DNA of 64,000 nucleotides from Rutidosis leptorrhynchoides (GCF_046630445.1 NC_092333.1:718138001-718202000), one strand, 5' to 3'. Positions 34,969 through 48,695 are shown, counted from the stretch's first letter. A program made the numbers and translations. Notes: generated from the letters alone by a model not told the origin.

Positions 34969-35685
34969 CATATGTTGCATTACTTGAACAAAACATTTTA
35001 TAACAAAATTACCAAAAGAAGCACAACATACCGGACCAAAAGTCGATTCTACTTGAACAAAAGTGCTCACATTCTCCGATCTACTGCATAAAACTGTATT
35101 CAAAATATCGAAAAGTTTAACCTCAATGATAAAGTCATAGAGGTCAACCATCTATCCACAAATTCAGTAAAACAACAATCCACTAGGTGCACATTGCACA
35201 AAGTATACTGATAAATGAAATTTAACTTCATAATTACAACTATCAACCCTTGAACCAGACAGGTAAAAAAAACAGCAGCTAGGGTTTTAAAAATCACAAG
35301 ACAGATTATACAGAGCATGATACTGCAACATACGAGCAATCATAATCGTTTTAGCAAAAACACGAAATAAAATCGGCCATTCAGCTAGATCATCATATTT
35401 TCCAATTCATAGCTCAAACAACACGACAAATGATAATGATTAATGAGCAGAAAGTTGAAAAGTAAATTTAACCTCCGTAGATGTTCCGGATGAGTTCATG
35501 TTGTTTCTCCACTGGCTAATTTTTCATTTCACATCACAATCAGTGATTAAGCAATTGGTAGGTAAATAATGACTACAAAATTTACAATTTACGGAGATCG
35601 GAGAGAATAAGGCAACCTGATAATCGTAAAATTTGACGAGGCGAGGATTGCTTTGATCGTTGATTATAATAACCGCTCGTATCAT

Positions 35686-36093
35686 CGCAGGTGATTGCCG
35701 TTAGTTCACTTTCCGACTATATATATATATATATGTAGCGTAGCTCTATTTTGGAACGGATACCAAGTAAAAAAAAACTGTTATCATGGGGTCGGATTTG
35801 AGCGGCCCTAGGTAATTCAAGACTCGAACCCAGTTAAAAAATCATGTCTCAAGTTCGAACTTATACCCGTCGGGTTCTTGGATTTTTTTACGAGTAAACG
35901 GAGATCCCCATTTATTTACCAACTCTGGAGTTACCGTTTTTCTCACGGATATCGAATATCCCCGTTATTAGCTAATCTCATTCACCATCCATCTATTTCA
36001 ATTTTTTTTATAACGCTATTAAATTGAACACTAAAGCTAAATAAATATATATAGAACTTGCGGGCATGACTCAACGGTTTCCCCATGTACTTT
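35686..36093. other. Upstream flank of AP-3 sigma gene
   Basis: Includes a short (TA)n at about 35720-35735. The AP-3 sigma promoter should be here, but no distinct core element could be assigned. No ORF was supported. Confidence 0.4.
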
Positions 36094-36484
36094 CATTACA
36101 ACAAAAGTGCTATTTCTACACGCTTTTTTCTTCACGCTTGTCTCAAGCGTGTACTTTTTTCTAACTTCTTTTACGCTTTTGATTGTGATTAAAATTTTAA
36201 AAGATTTTCATTGTGTACTAACAAATCTTCACACTTGTAAGCGAATATAAATATTTACACGATAAAAAATGTGAATAAGATGAAAGTGAGGTACACATTT
36301 AAAAATGTGAGGTTTCTAAGGATAGCTAAACACACTAAAAAACGTGTAGTTTTGCTAAAAGATTGAAGAAAACACTAGAAAGAATGGGGTTTTAAAGATA
36401 TTATAGCATTATTATTGTTAGTTATCTAATTTAATATCAATTCTGATCTGATTCGTATCTAATTAACATATTTTAACATATGTA

Positions 36485-36487
<3 letters not shown>

Positions 36488-36567
<80 letters not shown>
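36488..36567. repeat. (TA)n microsatellite
   Basis: About 40 TA units, inside the CACTA element. Confidence 0.98.
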
Positions 36568-36570
<3 letters not shown>

Positions 36571-37487
36571 TATAAATATAAATACTAAATTAGATGTAAA
36601 TAAAATTCAATAGCCACATGTTGACTACTCATGGAGTCCAACAAACAGATCAATCAAGTTCTAATATCTCGAACCACGAATTGGCTAAATTAGGTTTAAC
36701 GATATTCCTAATCCATAGCGTTCGTCAAATTGTTCGTCAATAAATTCGTTCGTGATGCTTTGAAGCAGATAGGGCTCGTCAAATCATTCGTCAGTTCAAG
36801 TGCTTCGTTTAAAATCGGATGATACGAGCAGGTAGACTCATTATTTCGTTTTAAGATCTGTTCATATGCTCGATTATGTTCATTTTGTTCGGTTAATTCA
36901 TTTATTTACGGTTTCGATGTTAATTGATGCTGTTTGATTGAGTAATTTGTGCAATTTTCCGATTAAATGTTAGGGTTACAAAGTCAATTCTTCTTAATTT
37001 TTATGTGGAATTCTTCATACATATGTGTAATTTAGGCTCATGTGTTGTTTGTTGACTCAGATCAGGCTACATATAGGCTTTGAGGCTATGTGTTTAGTTA
37101 TTATGGAATTGTATCTTTAAGTGTTTAAGCTAACACAATATTATTTATGCACTAATGAATCAGAAACTTCAAGCAGTGTGTATGAATTGAACTAATCATT
37201 CTCTATGTTAAAAGTCTTATTATGCGTATATTTAGATGATTAGTGCAAGTATTAGGGCATCAAGAGAGAATTGGAAAGGATATGGCCAGAAGGATCACTG
37301 ATTTATGTAGTATGTTTGTTTTCGTATGTTAGTGGCCGGAAGGATCATTGATATCAACTAAATCGTTTGACACCAAATGCAAGAGTGAGTCACAGTTTTG
37401 ATTTTTATTTTAATTTCATCTTGAAAGCTACTATGTTGTTGTTTAGTAATCGAATTACTCTGTATTATGTTTCATCTGCTTGTACAG

Positions 37488-38046
37488 TTGTACCGGATGG
37501 TTATGTGACCACTGATCTTTCAACAACGACAGTGAAAGATGCAAAGATAAATATCAAGTTTAAAAAAGATAAGTCTGCTATCGTTCATGTTGGTCTTGGA
37601 AAGGTATAACTACTTAATTCTCCTTCGAATTATGTTCATGTTGCGGGTGAGTAATGATTTTTTTAAATATATGAATCAGGTAAGTTTTACAAAAAAGGCT
37701 TTATGTGAAAATGTGGGTGTTTTTGTTAATTCCCTTTTGCTTGCAAAGCCTGCAGGACTAAAGAAAAGTAAGTAGCTTTCATTCATTTTCTGCTTTTTTA
37801 TATATATATTTTTATTCTCATTAATTTTTATTTTTTCACTTCTCATAATACTTTTGTATTGTTGTGTAGGTTCAAAGTATGCTGGATACGTAACCACATT
37901 TCACATCTGCAGCACAGTACAATTTTGTTTAGCATTTTTTTATCAAAGATTTTGGTTAATAACGTTGAAGTAAGCTTAAATAATTAATGTTTGCAGACGG
38001 GCCTGTCTTACTCTGTTTCGATCCAGTCGTTCTCCATAGCCAGCTG
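37488..38046 (+). pseudogene. Plastid ribosomal protein L1-like gene fragment (four exons) in the CACTA element
   Basis: Exons with GT/AG borders: 37488-37603 (PDGYVTTDLS, KDKSAIVHVGLGK), 37680-37767 (VSFTKKALCENVG, LLLAKPAGLKK), 37870-37916 (SKYAGYVTTFHICST) and 37996 onward (YSVSIQSFSIAS). They join in frame. The sequence matches the C-terminal third of plastid uL1, a ribosome stalk protein that contacts 23S rRNA (recognised from the AIVHV...GK, LLLAKPAGLKK and HICST...VSIQS pattern). At 38044 a TGA follows SIAS; one extra base just before would account for it, since another frame continues as ADRYT. The N-terminal two thirds are not found upstream within the element. It is most simply a captured, decayed gene piece. 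Confidence 0.78.
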
Positions 38047-38523
38047 ATCGTTACACAATACTGCAAATGAGATGACCATGAAATCGACTAAAAACTTGTC
38101 GGTGTATTTGGCGAATTCTAACCTTTATACACTAGCGGTTCTTCTGTAGGTAATTTTTATCAAGCTTACAAAAAATCAATTTTAAATATCAGTGCTTGGT
38201 ATATAAATTTGAGATAACAACAAATTTTAATACTAAATAACAACAAATTTTGTATACACTAATTCTAAAGTGTCCTGATAAGATTTAGACATGTGGGTTG
38301 ATCAATGTGAGCGATAAATAGGTAATTATCTTCAAGTTAATGCGTAAACTTTATCTTATGATTCTATTAACTCAACATATATGTACTTGTTTGACACGGG
38401 TTTTCTAGCAACTACTGCCCTTACAGTGGAGCATCTTTTCAAGACTTCAATGTTTGGTTCCAACTTTCGACCAATATAATAGTGATTTTGTGTAGAAAGG
38501 TAGCGAAATGAAGGTTCAGGTGT

Positions 38524-38615
38524 GTAAACTCTTTTATTGCTCATTTATTGTCTTAGTGAAGATGATTATGTAAACTCTTTTATTGCTCATTTATTGTCTT
38601 AGTGAAGATGATTAT
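38524..38615. repeat. 46-bp tandem duplication
   Basis: Two adjacent copies of a unit starting GTAAACTCTTTTATTGCTCA, identical by eye, inside the CACTA element downstream of the L1-like exons. Confidence 0.9.
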
Positions 38616-39207
38616 GTATATTTAATCATATGCATGTTCATCTTGTAGCCAGTTTTAGGTTTCTACTATTGGATGTGTTTTATGAAGCATGAAGAAACGG
38701 CAGTGCCTATTGGCATGTGCAAGTTTTACTTATATCACTTCTATTAGTAGTATGATCTCTTTATAAAGTTTTTAGAAAATACATGAAAGATTGTTGGACT
38801 GGATTTAGTTTTTTATGCAACAGATATTCATTTTGATCCCAACACCTACCTAACTAGCCATTGTTAAAGTATCTTGATGAATTTTCATTTTGGAAAGCTA
38901 ATGAATTTTTATTAATATCTTGATGAATTTGATCTCGTCATTTTGCTAATCCTTGCATAATTTGCAGATGTAAAAGTCGAAGATTAAGGGGCTATTAAAG
39001 ATGGATATCAGAACAGATACCAAAACGGTTTCTCAATAGCTCATTTGTCTATCTTAGATGTTACTCCGTATTAGACTTGTAACAACATGCACTTTAACTT
39101 TACTTTGTAATAGATAGTCTTAATGAATGTGATCCATGTTCTTGTTTCTAAGCAGTAGTATGTATTGGCTAGTTGTATATAATGAAAGATAGTATTATAT
39201 AAATGTA

Positions 39208-39325
<118 letters not shown>

Positions 39326-39694
39326 GAAAACTAAAAGTATTAAAATGAGGAAAGCCATAATTTGTTCACGTTTTTTAGCATGAACTACAAGTAATTTTTC
39401 AAACGCTTTTAAATGTGGAATTTTAAATTAAAACTTCACGCTTTAGAATGTATGAGATTGAAATGATTGGAACACACTCTTATGCGTGAGCATTCTAAGG
39501 CATATCTTAACCTGTTTAACCGTGAAGATTTGAGCAAATTTTCCACACTACTAAACGCCACTAATTAAGAAAATTTTGCTACGTTCATATTCTACACGGT
39601 TTATAGAAGCGTGTAGAACAAATAAGCACACACTTTTAAAAGTAACTAACTGATTGAATAAGCGTGCAGATTTGCATAATTTGTTGTAGTGTTT

Positions 39695-40429
39695 GTATCA
39701 TGAGATAGGGAGAGATCATGAGTTCGATCTTTAGGGATGACATGATTTTCTTTAAAACAATTGAACACCAATAATGGTGGTATATATTGACCCTATAAGG
39801 AGGTTTTACCGGATTCGTACACGGACCTCTACCCAGGATCACTGCCCGAATGAATGTGTTCCCGGTTACCGTCGATCGGGTTCGGGTTTCCGCCCGAAAG
39901 TGTGTGATACGTACAAATAATGAGGTTCGTTGAAATAAATGATATGCCAAAAATATCGTCGTCCAAAAAAAAATAGATATATATAATTATTGAAAAATAG
40001 TAAAATATCACATTGTAGCTTATATTATTATTACTAAATTTTACTATTGTTATGAATGAAATTGATATCCCCTTCGAGTCGGGTATACGGGTATATGGGC
40101 CGGGTATATAGCCGAGGTATGCGGGATTTTATGTCTAAACCTATACCTATACCCGAACAAGGACAAAAATTGTAAAACCATTTCATACCCCTGCCCAAGA
40201 CCCGAATACCTGGACCTGCACCCGGCTCAAAAGTGTCGGGTTTCGGATTTACCCATCGAGTACGGGTCTTTTTGCCATCCTACTCTATCTAGCAGTTTAA
40301 TCTTGTTTTTTTAACTTGTAAACTTCATTCATTTCATAAATTTTTACAAGCTTACGAGAAAAATAAGTTACTTAATAGATTATAAAAATAAGTTATCATC
40401 TTATAAAATGAGAAATCACATTTAGGTGT
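39695..40429. other. Intergenic, no feature supported
   Basis: AT-rich flank of the CACTA element. Around 40075-40280 is a GC-richer stretch with repeated CGGGTAT motifs. No coding or terminal-repeat signal that I could confirm. Confidence 0.3.
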
Positions 40430-40665
40430 TTGTTGTGTGATCAAAATGCAGATTTTACTGAACATTTGTTCTTTAAATGCAGCTTCTCTAATAAGTGTGG
40501 GAGATTATGAAAGGTAAACTATTGTTTAAAGGTTTACCAAATAGTCTAAGGGATATAGTTGAGGTTATGTCAAAATACCCAGAGAAAAATCAGATTTGAA
40601 GTATTATTACAAGGTTTGTTATTGCTGTTGCAGTGTACTTTGTCTGGTGTGAAAGGAAACGATGT
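40430..40665 (+). pseudogene. LINE-like zf-RVT region relic
   Basis: Translation gives FTEHLFFKCSFSNK, then after a one-base shift WEIMKGKLLFKGLPNSLRDIVEVM and, past a TGA, SIITRFVIAVAVYFVWCERKR. This resembles the zinc-binding region C-terminal to reverse transcriptase in plant LINEs and related genes. Short and broken; no poly-A tail or TSD was identified. Confidence 0.5.
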
Positions 40666-41863
<1,198 letters not shown>

Positions 41864-42179
41864 TTTATGTAAACTAACATGTTTTAACTTTAGTTAATTT
41901 TGTCCAAATAGATACTATAAAAGATTAATTTCACCTGAAATTATAAGCTTCCAAATTTTGCTCAAGCTTCAATCATAAGTTTCCAGCTTCAACTTCCATC
42001 ACCAGTTACAAGTAGGGATGACAATGGGCACCCAATCCAGTGAATATTCAACCGATCCACACGCTTCGTAATGGATATGATGCAGGATCTTTAGTCGGTA
42101 GTGATAAAAGAGATAAAGGGGCTCAGGTCTATCAGAGAAGAAAGAAGAAACCAATTGGATTTCTTGACTATTTTGGAGA

Positions 42180-42709
42180 ATCGATGTTTGGGCCAATTGT
42201 TGGGCCTGCAGGAAGCCTTGAGTAAAGCACAAGGAAAGCACGCAGCCGGGAATGCTAGAGTCCTTATATGATTCTAGTTGTTTTTTATTTTTAAATTCCT
42301 AGCTTATCCTTATCTGTTTAGTTCTTTAAAAAAGAGTTTTTTAGAGAGAAAACTCGGACTTTGTTATTTTGTTGATTCGTGTGAATAAAACAGTTGCAGC
42401 TTTATTATCAGTATTCCATTTACTGCTGATCATTCTTGTTTGGCCACGGCCGATTACATTAAGTGGTATCAAGAGTCCAAGATGACCGAACAACAAGCTC
42501 GTCGCGGTGCTTACCAATCTGTGAGGATCAGTGACCTTGATCCTTATGTGGAAATCGTACGCCTACAAAGAAGAATCGCAGAGTTGGAATTAGGCAACCA
42601 ACAGAATTATGAAGATTGTAATTCTGACTGCAACAAGTTGTGCATTTGGCCATTTTATAACAAAGTGATTATGACAATAATATACGATCTAAATAGCCAT
42701 CTACTTTAA
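42180..42709 (+). mobile_element. Gypsy-3: 5' fragment of a gypsy-type element (LTR end, primer site, gag start)
   Basis: An LTR-like stretch ends at 42458 (GATTACA) and is followed by TGGTATCAAGAG (42464-42475), a primer site resembling tRNA-iMet. An ATG at 42482 then opens MTEQQARRGAYQSVRISDLDPYVEIVRLQRRIAELELG, similar to the N-terminus of chromovirus gag proteins. Homology ends by about 42640 and nothing of pol is present, so it is 3'-truncated. The left LTR boundary is uncertain. Confidence 0.6.
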
Positions 42710-42943
42710 ATATAAAAATAAATATATCAAATATTATTGAGTTTTAAACAAAACAAGCCCAAATCTATTCAGGTGCCAGCAATTGAGTTCTATCTTTCTA
42801 TGGGCCAGACAGATTGGTAGATTTGATAGGTCCAGTGACTCAGTGAGCGATCCGTTAATCACTTCCATTTTGATATTTACAGATCCAAAACCTTTATAAT
42901 ATTCTTTTTCTAGAAAATGTAAATATTTATTGGTTTTTACCAA

Positions 42944-42944
<1 letters not shown>

Positions 42945-42983
<39 letters not shown>
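42945..42983. repeat. Poly-A run of about 39
   Basis: Uninterrupted A tract. It could be a retroposon tail, but no associated element was identified. Confidence 0.95.
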
Positions 42984-42984
<1 letters not shown>

Positions 42985-44039
42985 GAGGTGCAATGTTAGC
43001 ACATGGTATCCATATCAAAAAGATGATATCTTCAAGAAAACCTTTCTAGTAATAACCGCATTGACTCTTCACTAACGCATAAAATATTTGGGTTATGAGT
43101 CCCCGAACTTACTTCAAAAGTGTGAAAAGTTCATTAAGCCACTGACAAATTAGAGAGCATCAAAATCATCCTCTATACGTGTAATAATCATGTAGAGTGA
43201 TGTGGACTCTAAATTTGGATTAGTCTCAAACACATAGTTTTCCAGTTTAGTTAGTTATTTTTTCCTGTTACAATCGAGAAGTGATATTTTCAAACTCAGA
43301 TTTAATCGATTCACTCTAGTTTAACATAAATTTATACAAAACATCATTTAAAGATATTTTTTGTATTTTGAGTGGATCTATCAAAAAGATAAGTGAATAT
43401 ATTATCACCTTTTACTAATTGTCTACTAAACAATTCACACACTTTTATAACAATACAATAATTAAAATGTTAACCAATTACATTCTCTTTTCACCCACTA
43501 AAATCAATTATAACTCATTAATACTAATATTAATATTAATATTAATAGTAATATTATATTATAAGTGAAACGTTTGGTGGGACAACCAAAAGAATAAGAT
43601 ACAATTGCGTAAGTTATCTGGTTTGTTTGCACAAAATTGTTACTTTTTGAAACTTTTTTCCTTAAAACATGAATATAATAAATATTAATAGAAAAGATTA
43701 GAAAGATCTAAAAATACAAAGAAACAACTTATACAAAACATCGTCTGCTTGACTAAATCCTATGGTCAGTTAAACCGAAACCCTATTACGCAAGCATAAA
43801 TAGTGACTAATTACACAAACAATCTATTGAAAACAAGTGATGCAAACTAAACCCAACATTTAGCCCACAAATACAACTATTGACCAAACAAAAACACTCT
43901 AATTCGGAACTCCAAAAAGCTACCTCACCAAAACCGACTTTCATGCTTAACAAAGATTCGAAAGTAACTTCTAACTTGATGGTTTCCAGCCTACAATCTA
44001 GAAGCCGTAATCTAGATGTTTTTCTCATGAAGAAGAAGC
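42984..44039. other. No feature supported
   Basis: AT-rich sequence without a coding or repeat signal that I could confirm, apart from a short TAATAT-type repeat near 43520-43560. Confidence 0.3.
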
Positions 44040-44827
44040 AAACTTGAACACGATGACGGCTAGCAACTTTGTTCTCCGTTCACACCATTCCAAGGAAGTA
44101 GCAAAATTGTACTCAATTACGGCTAGCCATCATATTGCGTTCACACTGATCTGCGTTCACACCTTCCACCTCCTCAATGTTTTTCTATAAATAGGGGAGT
44201 AAGTCTCATTTGTAATGCATTCAGAAAAGTATAATCACGCCTAGTTAGTGTGTGTGAGTTAAAGTGTAATCATAACCAATAGTGAATACATCATAGATAG
44301 TGGTGAGATTCCTAGTGTGTTAATTTGAGAGTTTTTTTTGTAAGAGTTTTGTAATACTCTGTAATCTATTCTTGTGAGTAATAGAGTTACTTTCTCTCAA
44401 ATTTGTGTCGACCAACGTCCAGTCGATCCCCTCTTAATCACAACAAGTGGTATCAGAGCCAGGTTAGAGGCGTTGGTCGAGTTTTTGGGTTTTCTGAAGT
44501 TTTCAACCCCGTTTGTGTTGAAAAAATATTTGTAAGGTGATAATGTCCAAAGAAGATTCAGGATCATCTTCCTGAGCCATGATTATGCTCACTGCTACCA
44601 ACTACACGCTGTGGAAACCTCGGATGGAAGATCACCTCAGCTGTAAGGATTTATTTGACCCTATTGAATTAAAGGGTTCAAATCCTGACTCCGCCAAAGA
44701 AAACGAGTGGAAGAAGTTAAACCAAAAAACTATTGGTTAGATCCGTCAATGGATTGATCATAGTGTCTTCCACCATGTTGCACAAGAGACAGACGCATAT
44801 GTCCTCTGGAAAAAGTTGGAGGACATG
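44040..44827 (+). mobile_element. Copia-3: 5' end of a Ty1/copia element, cut by Gypsy-4
   Basis: A promoter-bearing LTR with TATA box CTATAAATAG (44185-44194) ends at 44445 in CAACA. A primer site TGGTATCAGAGCC follows (44448-44460), and gag begins at the ATG at 44543. The frame reads MSKEDSGSSS, then TGA at 44573, then AMIMLTATNYTLWKPRMEDHL, WKKLNQKTIG, TAG, and YVLWKKLEDMC up to the Gypsy-4 LTR at 44828. This is the DUF4219/UBN2-type gag of copia elements. The LTR start near 44040 is a guess, and the rest of the element is beyond the nest, outside the window. Confidence 0.8.
44448..44460 (+). other. Copia-3 primer-binding site
   Basis: TGGTATCAGAGCC, tRNA-iMet complement, two bases after the LTR end. 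Confidence 0.9.
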
Positions 44828-46757
44828 TGTAAGACCCTGTTTCTGTTTCAGCCTTTTTCAGAAGAATGGGACGCCGTCCAGAATGGAGGACGCCGTCCAG
44901 CAAAGATAGATGGGACGCCGTCCAAGAATTGGGACGCCGTCCAACATAACTGACGGGCCAGCTGTGTTAATGTTTTAAAAAGGGGCATTTTGGTCAAATC
45001 ACTTGGGTGTCGGTTTGGAGCCTTCAAGGCTGATCTAGATCCCATTTGTGGATCACTTTTCACCCACACAAACACTCTCAACCATATCTAGAGAGAGTAA
45101 GAGTTTAGAGAGAGAGCTTGATTTAGAGAAGAAGGAGTCGGAGTCTCACCAAAGCTCGAGTTCTAAAGTTGTTCATCTCGTTCTTGGCTACATTGTGGTA
45201 GTATTGGTAAGTTCAAACTCCGAATTTCATTTGTTTGATTTGATATTCGAGTTAAGGTTTGAGCTTGATTTGTTGTGAAACCTTTTTAGATGATGAAGTG
45301 GGTTTATGGTGACTAGTTATTCTTGTCACTTAGCGGGTTTTGGGTTGGTTGATGTTTTGGCCATGTCTAGGCTTTGATATTGGGTTTAATCACTAGGTTT
45401 AGTTATTATGGAAGTGTTGGAACCCTTTTGGGAGTATTTGGTTGACCAATTTTGAAATGGGTCAAAATTAGGGTTTGGTGTCAATTTGGGCAAGACGGGT
45501 GTTTAACACTTGTGTTTGGGTTTAATTGGCGTATTAGGACCATTCTCACTTGTGTTAGTGATTATTGGTTAGTTTGGACACGGTTTGGTGCTTGGAAGTG
45601 CAATGGGTTGAAATTGCACTAAGTGTCGATTTGAGTTGGTTTGTAAATCCACTCTAAGTGTGTTGTTTGTAATGTGATAATGGAATAGGTAGTTTCCATT
45701 GGCGCGTTGCGGATTATTCGGTTGCATTCATCAAGGCGAAAAGGTGAGTGTTAATATCCTATATGCATATGTATGTGTAAGATGGGTGCGGGTCGGGTGA
45801 AATGGTTCTCGGTTATAGAGCTCACTTCACATATAGGTGGATTTGATGGACTTGCGTATAAGTCCAATTGGCACGGTTGTGTGTTTTGGTTGACCACCTT
45901 TGGCGGGGAGCACACTTTGTGTGTACGTTATCACATGTGCTTGTGATGTGGATTATATAACCCCAATGGCGAAGGGTTGATGTTGAGATGTGAATTGGAT
46001 AACCCCGATGTGGTGAATTTTATAGTCCCGTGACCGTGGGTTTTGATGTGGAGAGTGAATCACGTGTGGATGCAGATTCACGATGACACGTGTAGTTCGG
46101 TCATCTTATTGAGGAAGTGAGTCTCGTGTAGTTCGGATTCACGATGACACGTGTAGTTCGGTCATCTTATTGAGGTAGTAATCTCGTGTGGTTGCGGATT
46201 TACTAAGGCTCGTGTAGTTCGGCCAACCTCGGTGTTTGTTGTGGTATTGAAGATAGTAGTCTCGTATGGATGCGGATTTAATAAGGCTCGTGTAGTTCTG
46301 CATATATATATGTATGTAGTATATTCTCACTCACTAAGCATTAGCTTACCCTCTCGTTGTTTACATTTTTATAGATTTGCATTGATGCGGTGGCTCGGGT
46401 AAGCGTGGGAACTAGTAGACTTGTGTAGTTGCTTTAGAAGATCTTGCTTTTGGATTGATTAGGATTGGGTAGCGTATCCCCAATCGCCATGCTCGGTCTT
46501 TAGTTTATGTTAAAACTCACGTGGTCGAAAACTCGTAATTTTGTACGAAAGTCGTAAAATGGCCGATGTGGGCTCGGTGTTGTAAAACTCGGTTTTATCG
46601 TGGAAAACTCTTAGTTTTAATTATAATAACATATTGTGAAAGTGTTTTCGTGTGAAAGTGTCGGGAAGCGGGTTTTTCGCTCGCGTGTAAAAGTAAAACA
46701 GATCAGTAACTTGCAGTGCATTTGGACGCCGTCCGGATCCTCTGGACGCCGTCCTGA
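44828..46757 (+). repeat. Gypsy-4 5' LTR, first part
   Basis: Contains four GGACGCCGTCC palindromes near its start (44869-44942) and two at the far end (46724, 46744). A tandem array of about 60 bp units (GATTCACGATGACACGTGTAG...) lies at about 46040-46310. The LTR continues at 55558-55685 beyond Gypsy-5. Confidence 0.85.
46040..46310 (+). repeat. CGTGTAGTTCGG tandem array in Gypsy-4 LTR
   Basis: About four degenerate units with CGTGTAGTTCGG and CGGATTCAC/ATTTACTAAGG cores. The same array type appears in the element's interior at 58370-58745. Confidence 0.8.
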
Positions 46758-48680
46758 TGTAACATCCTCGATCGGGCCTAGCTGTAAGATTACTAAATTG
46801 TCCTTAAGTTGGTGTTGTGTTACTATATGCTTTTATTTTTATTTATTAGTTGTTATTTTTTTAATGATGTGGTTAGGACCAGTTTGTGACAAGGGTCACA
46901 GAACAGGTTTGTTTATTTAGTTTGGACTTCGTTTAGGTTGCCAAATGACGTACGAAAGATATCAGATAACTGATAAATACCCGTGTGTTGCACAGTGTGG
47001 AAAATTAACCTAAATCAAGTGACTAGTGGGCTGTGTTCTTCTTCCCATTTCTAGAAAATTCCCAAACACACCCGTTCTTCATCTTCCTCACCTACTTCAA
47101 ACCCTAATCCTTGATTCTTGTTTTAGAGCTCAAATTGTTCATATATTTGTGTTCCTTGTGATTTACTGATTCTAACAAGGTAAGATTCATAGCTTTTCAT
47201 GCTCTAATCTTTGAGAAATTTAAGGTTTTGTGTTAGTTTTCATAAAAGTGTAAATTTATGTCAAAACAAGTGATTTAAGTGTTGTTATGGTCAAATTGTT
47301 GTGGGTTTTGAGTCTATAACATGTAGTGAACAATTTGTGGTCGATTTTGGTGTTTAAAACGAGCTCTAGATTGATATTTGAGGATTTCATCGTGAAGTCC
47401 GTAGCCTTTGTTCAGTTTCTGATGAAGATGAACACACTCGGCCGACTGTCGGTCGACAGTCGACCGACTGAGGGTTGAACCGACCGATTGACGAAGACAA
47501 CCGACCGACTGTTGAGTGAACCGACCGACTGAGATTTACCTTCGGCCGATTGATGTAATACCAAATGAATCGACCGACTGGGAAGGTCAGCCGACCGGTT
47601 GTGTCGACAGTCGACCGACTGTAAGAGTCAGTCGACCGACTGAGTGTCCAGGGCAGAATATTTTACCTAAGTGTTGATTTTTAGCCATTATGCTGCCCGT
47701 TTGTATTTTGGTGTTTAGGATGTAAATTTTGAAAGTGCATTTTGAAAGTGCATAAGTGTGAAGCAGAAAATTTTTAGCGGACAGTTTTCTGACAAAATTT
47801 TCTGTATTGTGTTATTTGGTGTTTATGGACATAAACTAACTCGTGTATATGTATTTCTCAGGAGAAAAGGAGAAAGAGAAGGTTCAGTGATTAGATAGCT
47901 GAACACCTTCTCGTTTGCTGGTATATTGTGAGTGGGACTAACTGGAGAATATAGTATATAGAAGCATGTTATATTATGATTGCCATGCTTGTTAGATATA
48001 CTTATTGTTGTGGTTAGTTAGCTCTTGTGATGACTGCATGTTAGTTGATGCTTGTCTGCTGGAGCCCAGTGCGTCCCTATTGTGTGGTAGCCTCGGTAGG
48101 AGAGATCAACCTGCGGGTTGGGTTCCTCTGTGGTAGCCTAGACAACCGTGGTGTATATATATGTGAATGACGCGTCCGTCGCATGTGGATTATATATATA
48201 CACACGGTGGTGGAGGAACTTCTGGTAAGCCCCAGTCTGATCAGCTGGTGGTTAATGGTTTGGCCGAGCCGCCAGAGTCTCTGTAGACGGCACTTGAGTG
48301 ATGTTTGTATGTTAGATTATTGTGACATGATTAGTATAACACTTATGTATGCTATGGTCTGTAGTTAGTCGTACTCACTTAGCTTCGTGCTAATTCCCCT
48401 CCATCTCCTCCCTGCAGGTTGTTAGCTTTTGTAGATAGTGCTTTTGGGAGAAGACGGGCATGATGATGTTATGTTTGACAGGGTTAACTCTGATGTGGTC
48501 TTTTAGAATATGAACCGTGTACTTTTGAAAACAGAATGTATTTACGTCTCTTCCTGTTAATATGTAAATTATTTTAATGACACGTGACATCGGTTTGTAC
48601 AAATGTCGATATCGTATTTAATTAATATTATGCTTCCGCCACGTATTTATTATATAAAAAAAAAATATAGCGGTGTCACA
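46758..48680 (+). repeat. Gypsy-5 5' LTR (1923 bp)
   Basis: Carries a cluster of CGACCGACTG motifs (47440-47645), several forming CAGTCGACCGACTG-like palindromes. Relative to the 3' LTR it has a 14-bp tandem duplication (ATTTTGAAAGTGC) near 47730. Confidence 0.94.
47440..47645. repeat. CGACCGACTG palindrome cluster in Gypsy-5 LTR
   Basis: About a dozen copies of CGACCGACTG or its reverse CAGTCGGTCG with spacers of 5-25 bases. Some copies form CAGTCGACCGACTG. Repeated at 54330-54535 in the other LTR. Confidence 0.88.
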
Positions 48681-48683
48681 AGT

Positions 48684-48695
48684 TGGTATCAGAGC
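48684..48695 (+). other. Gypsy-5 primer-binding site
   Basis: TGGTATCAGAGC, three bases after the LTR end at 48680. Confidence 0.93.

Larger units (their letters stand above)
16946..35685 (-). pseudogene. AP3S: AP-3 complex sigma subunit gene, exon 6 split by a nested retrotransposon
   Basis: Seven exons can be read with GT/AG borders: 35685-35617, 35515-35473, 35093-35032, 33952-33856, 33756-33686, exon 6 (33560-33529 joined to 17168-17109) and 17012-16946. Together they give 501 bases, 166 codons plus TAA, which is the usual length of plant AP-3 sigma. The protein is a clathrin-adaptor small chain (longin-like fold). Recognisable pieces are [74 protein letters not shown] and KSVSGWQRR. AP-3 sorts cargo from Golgi/endosome to the vacuole. 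Copia-2 sits after the GGQ region and duplicates AGGTC (minus strand). Reading on into the LTR gives about 12 foreign codons and then TGA, losing the last 40 residues. No other lesion is seen, so the insertion is the likely cause of inactivation. The exon 6 donor (ACTG|GTCTCC) is the weakest junction. Confidence 0.9.

Noticed and set aside
40050-40290. Possible hAT-like end (TTTTTGCCATCCTA) near 40267
   Set aside because: No matching inverted left end or 8-bp duplication could be found.
42010-42060. GTAGGGATGACAATGGG, hAT-like start
   Set aside because: No partner terminus identified; may be part of the Gypsy-3 flank.
48183-48368. Small ORF repeated at 55061-55246
   Set aside because: Lies at the same place in both Gypsy-5 LTRs; LTR sequence, not a gene.
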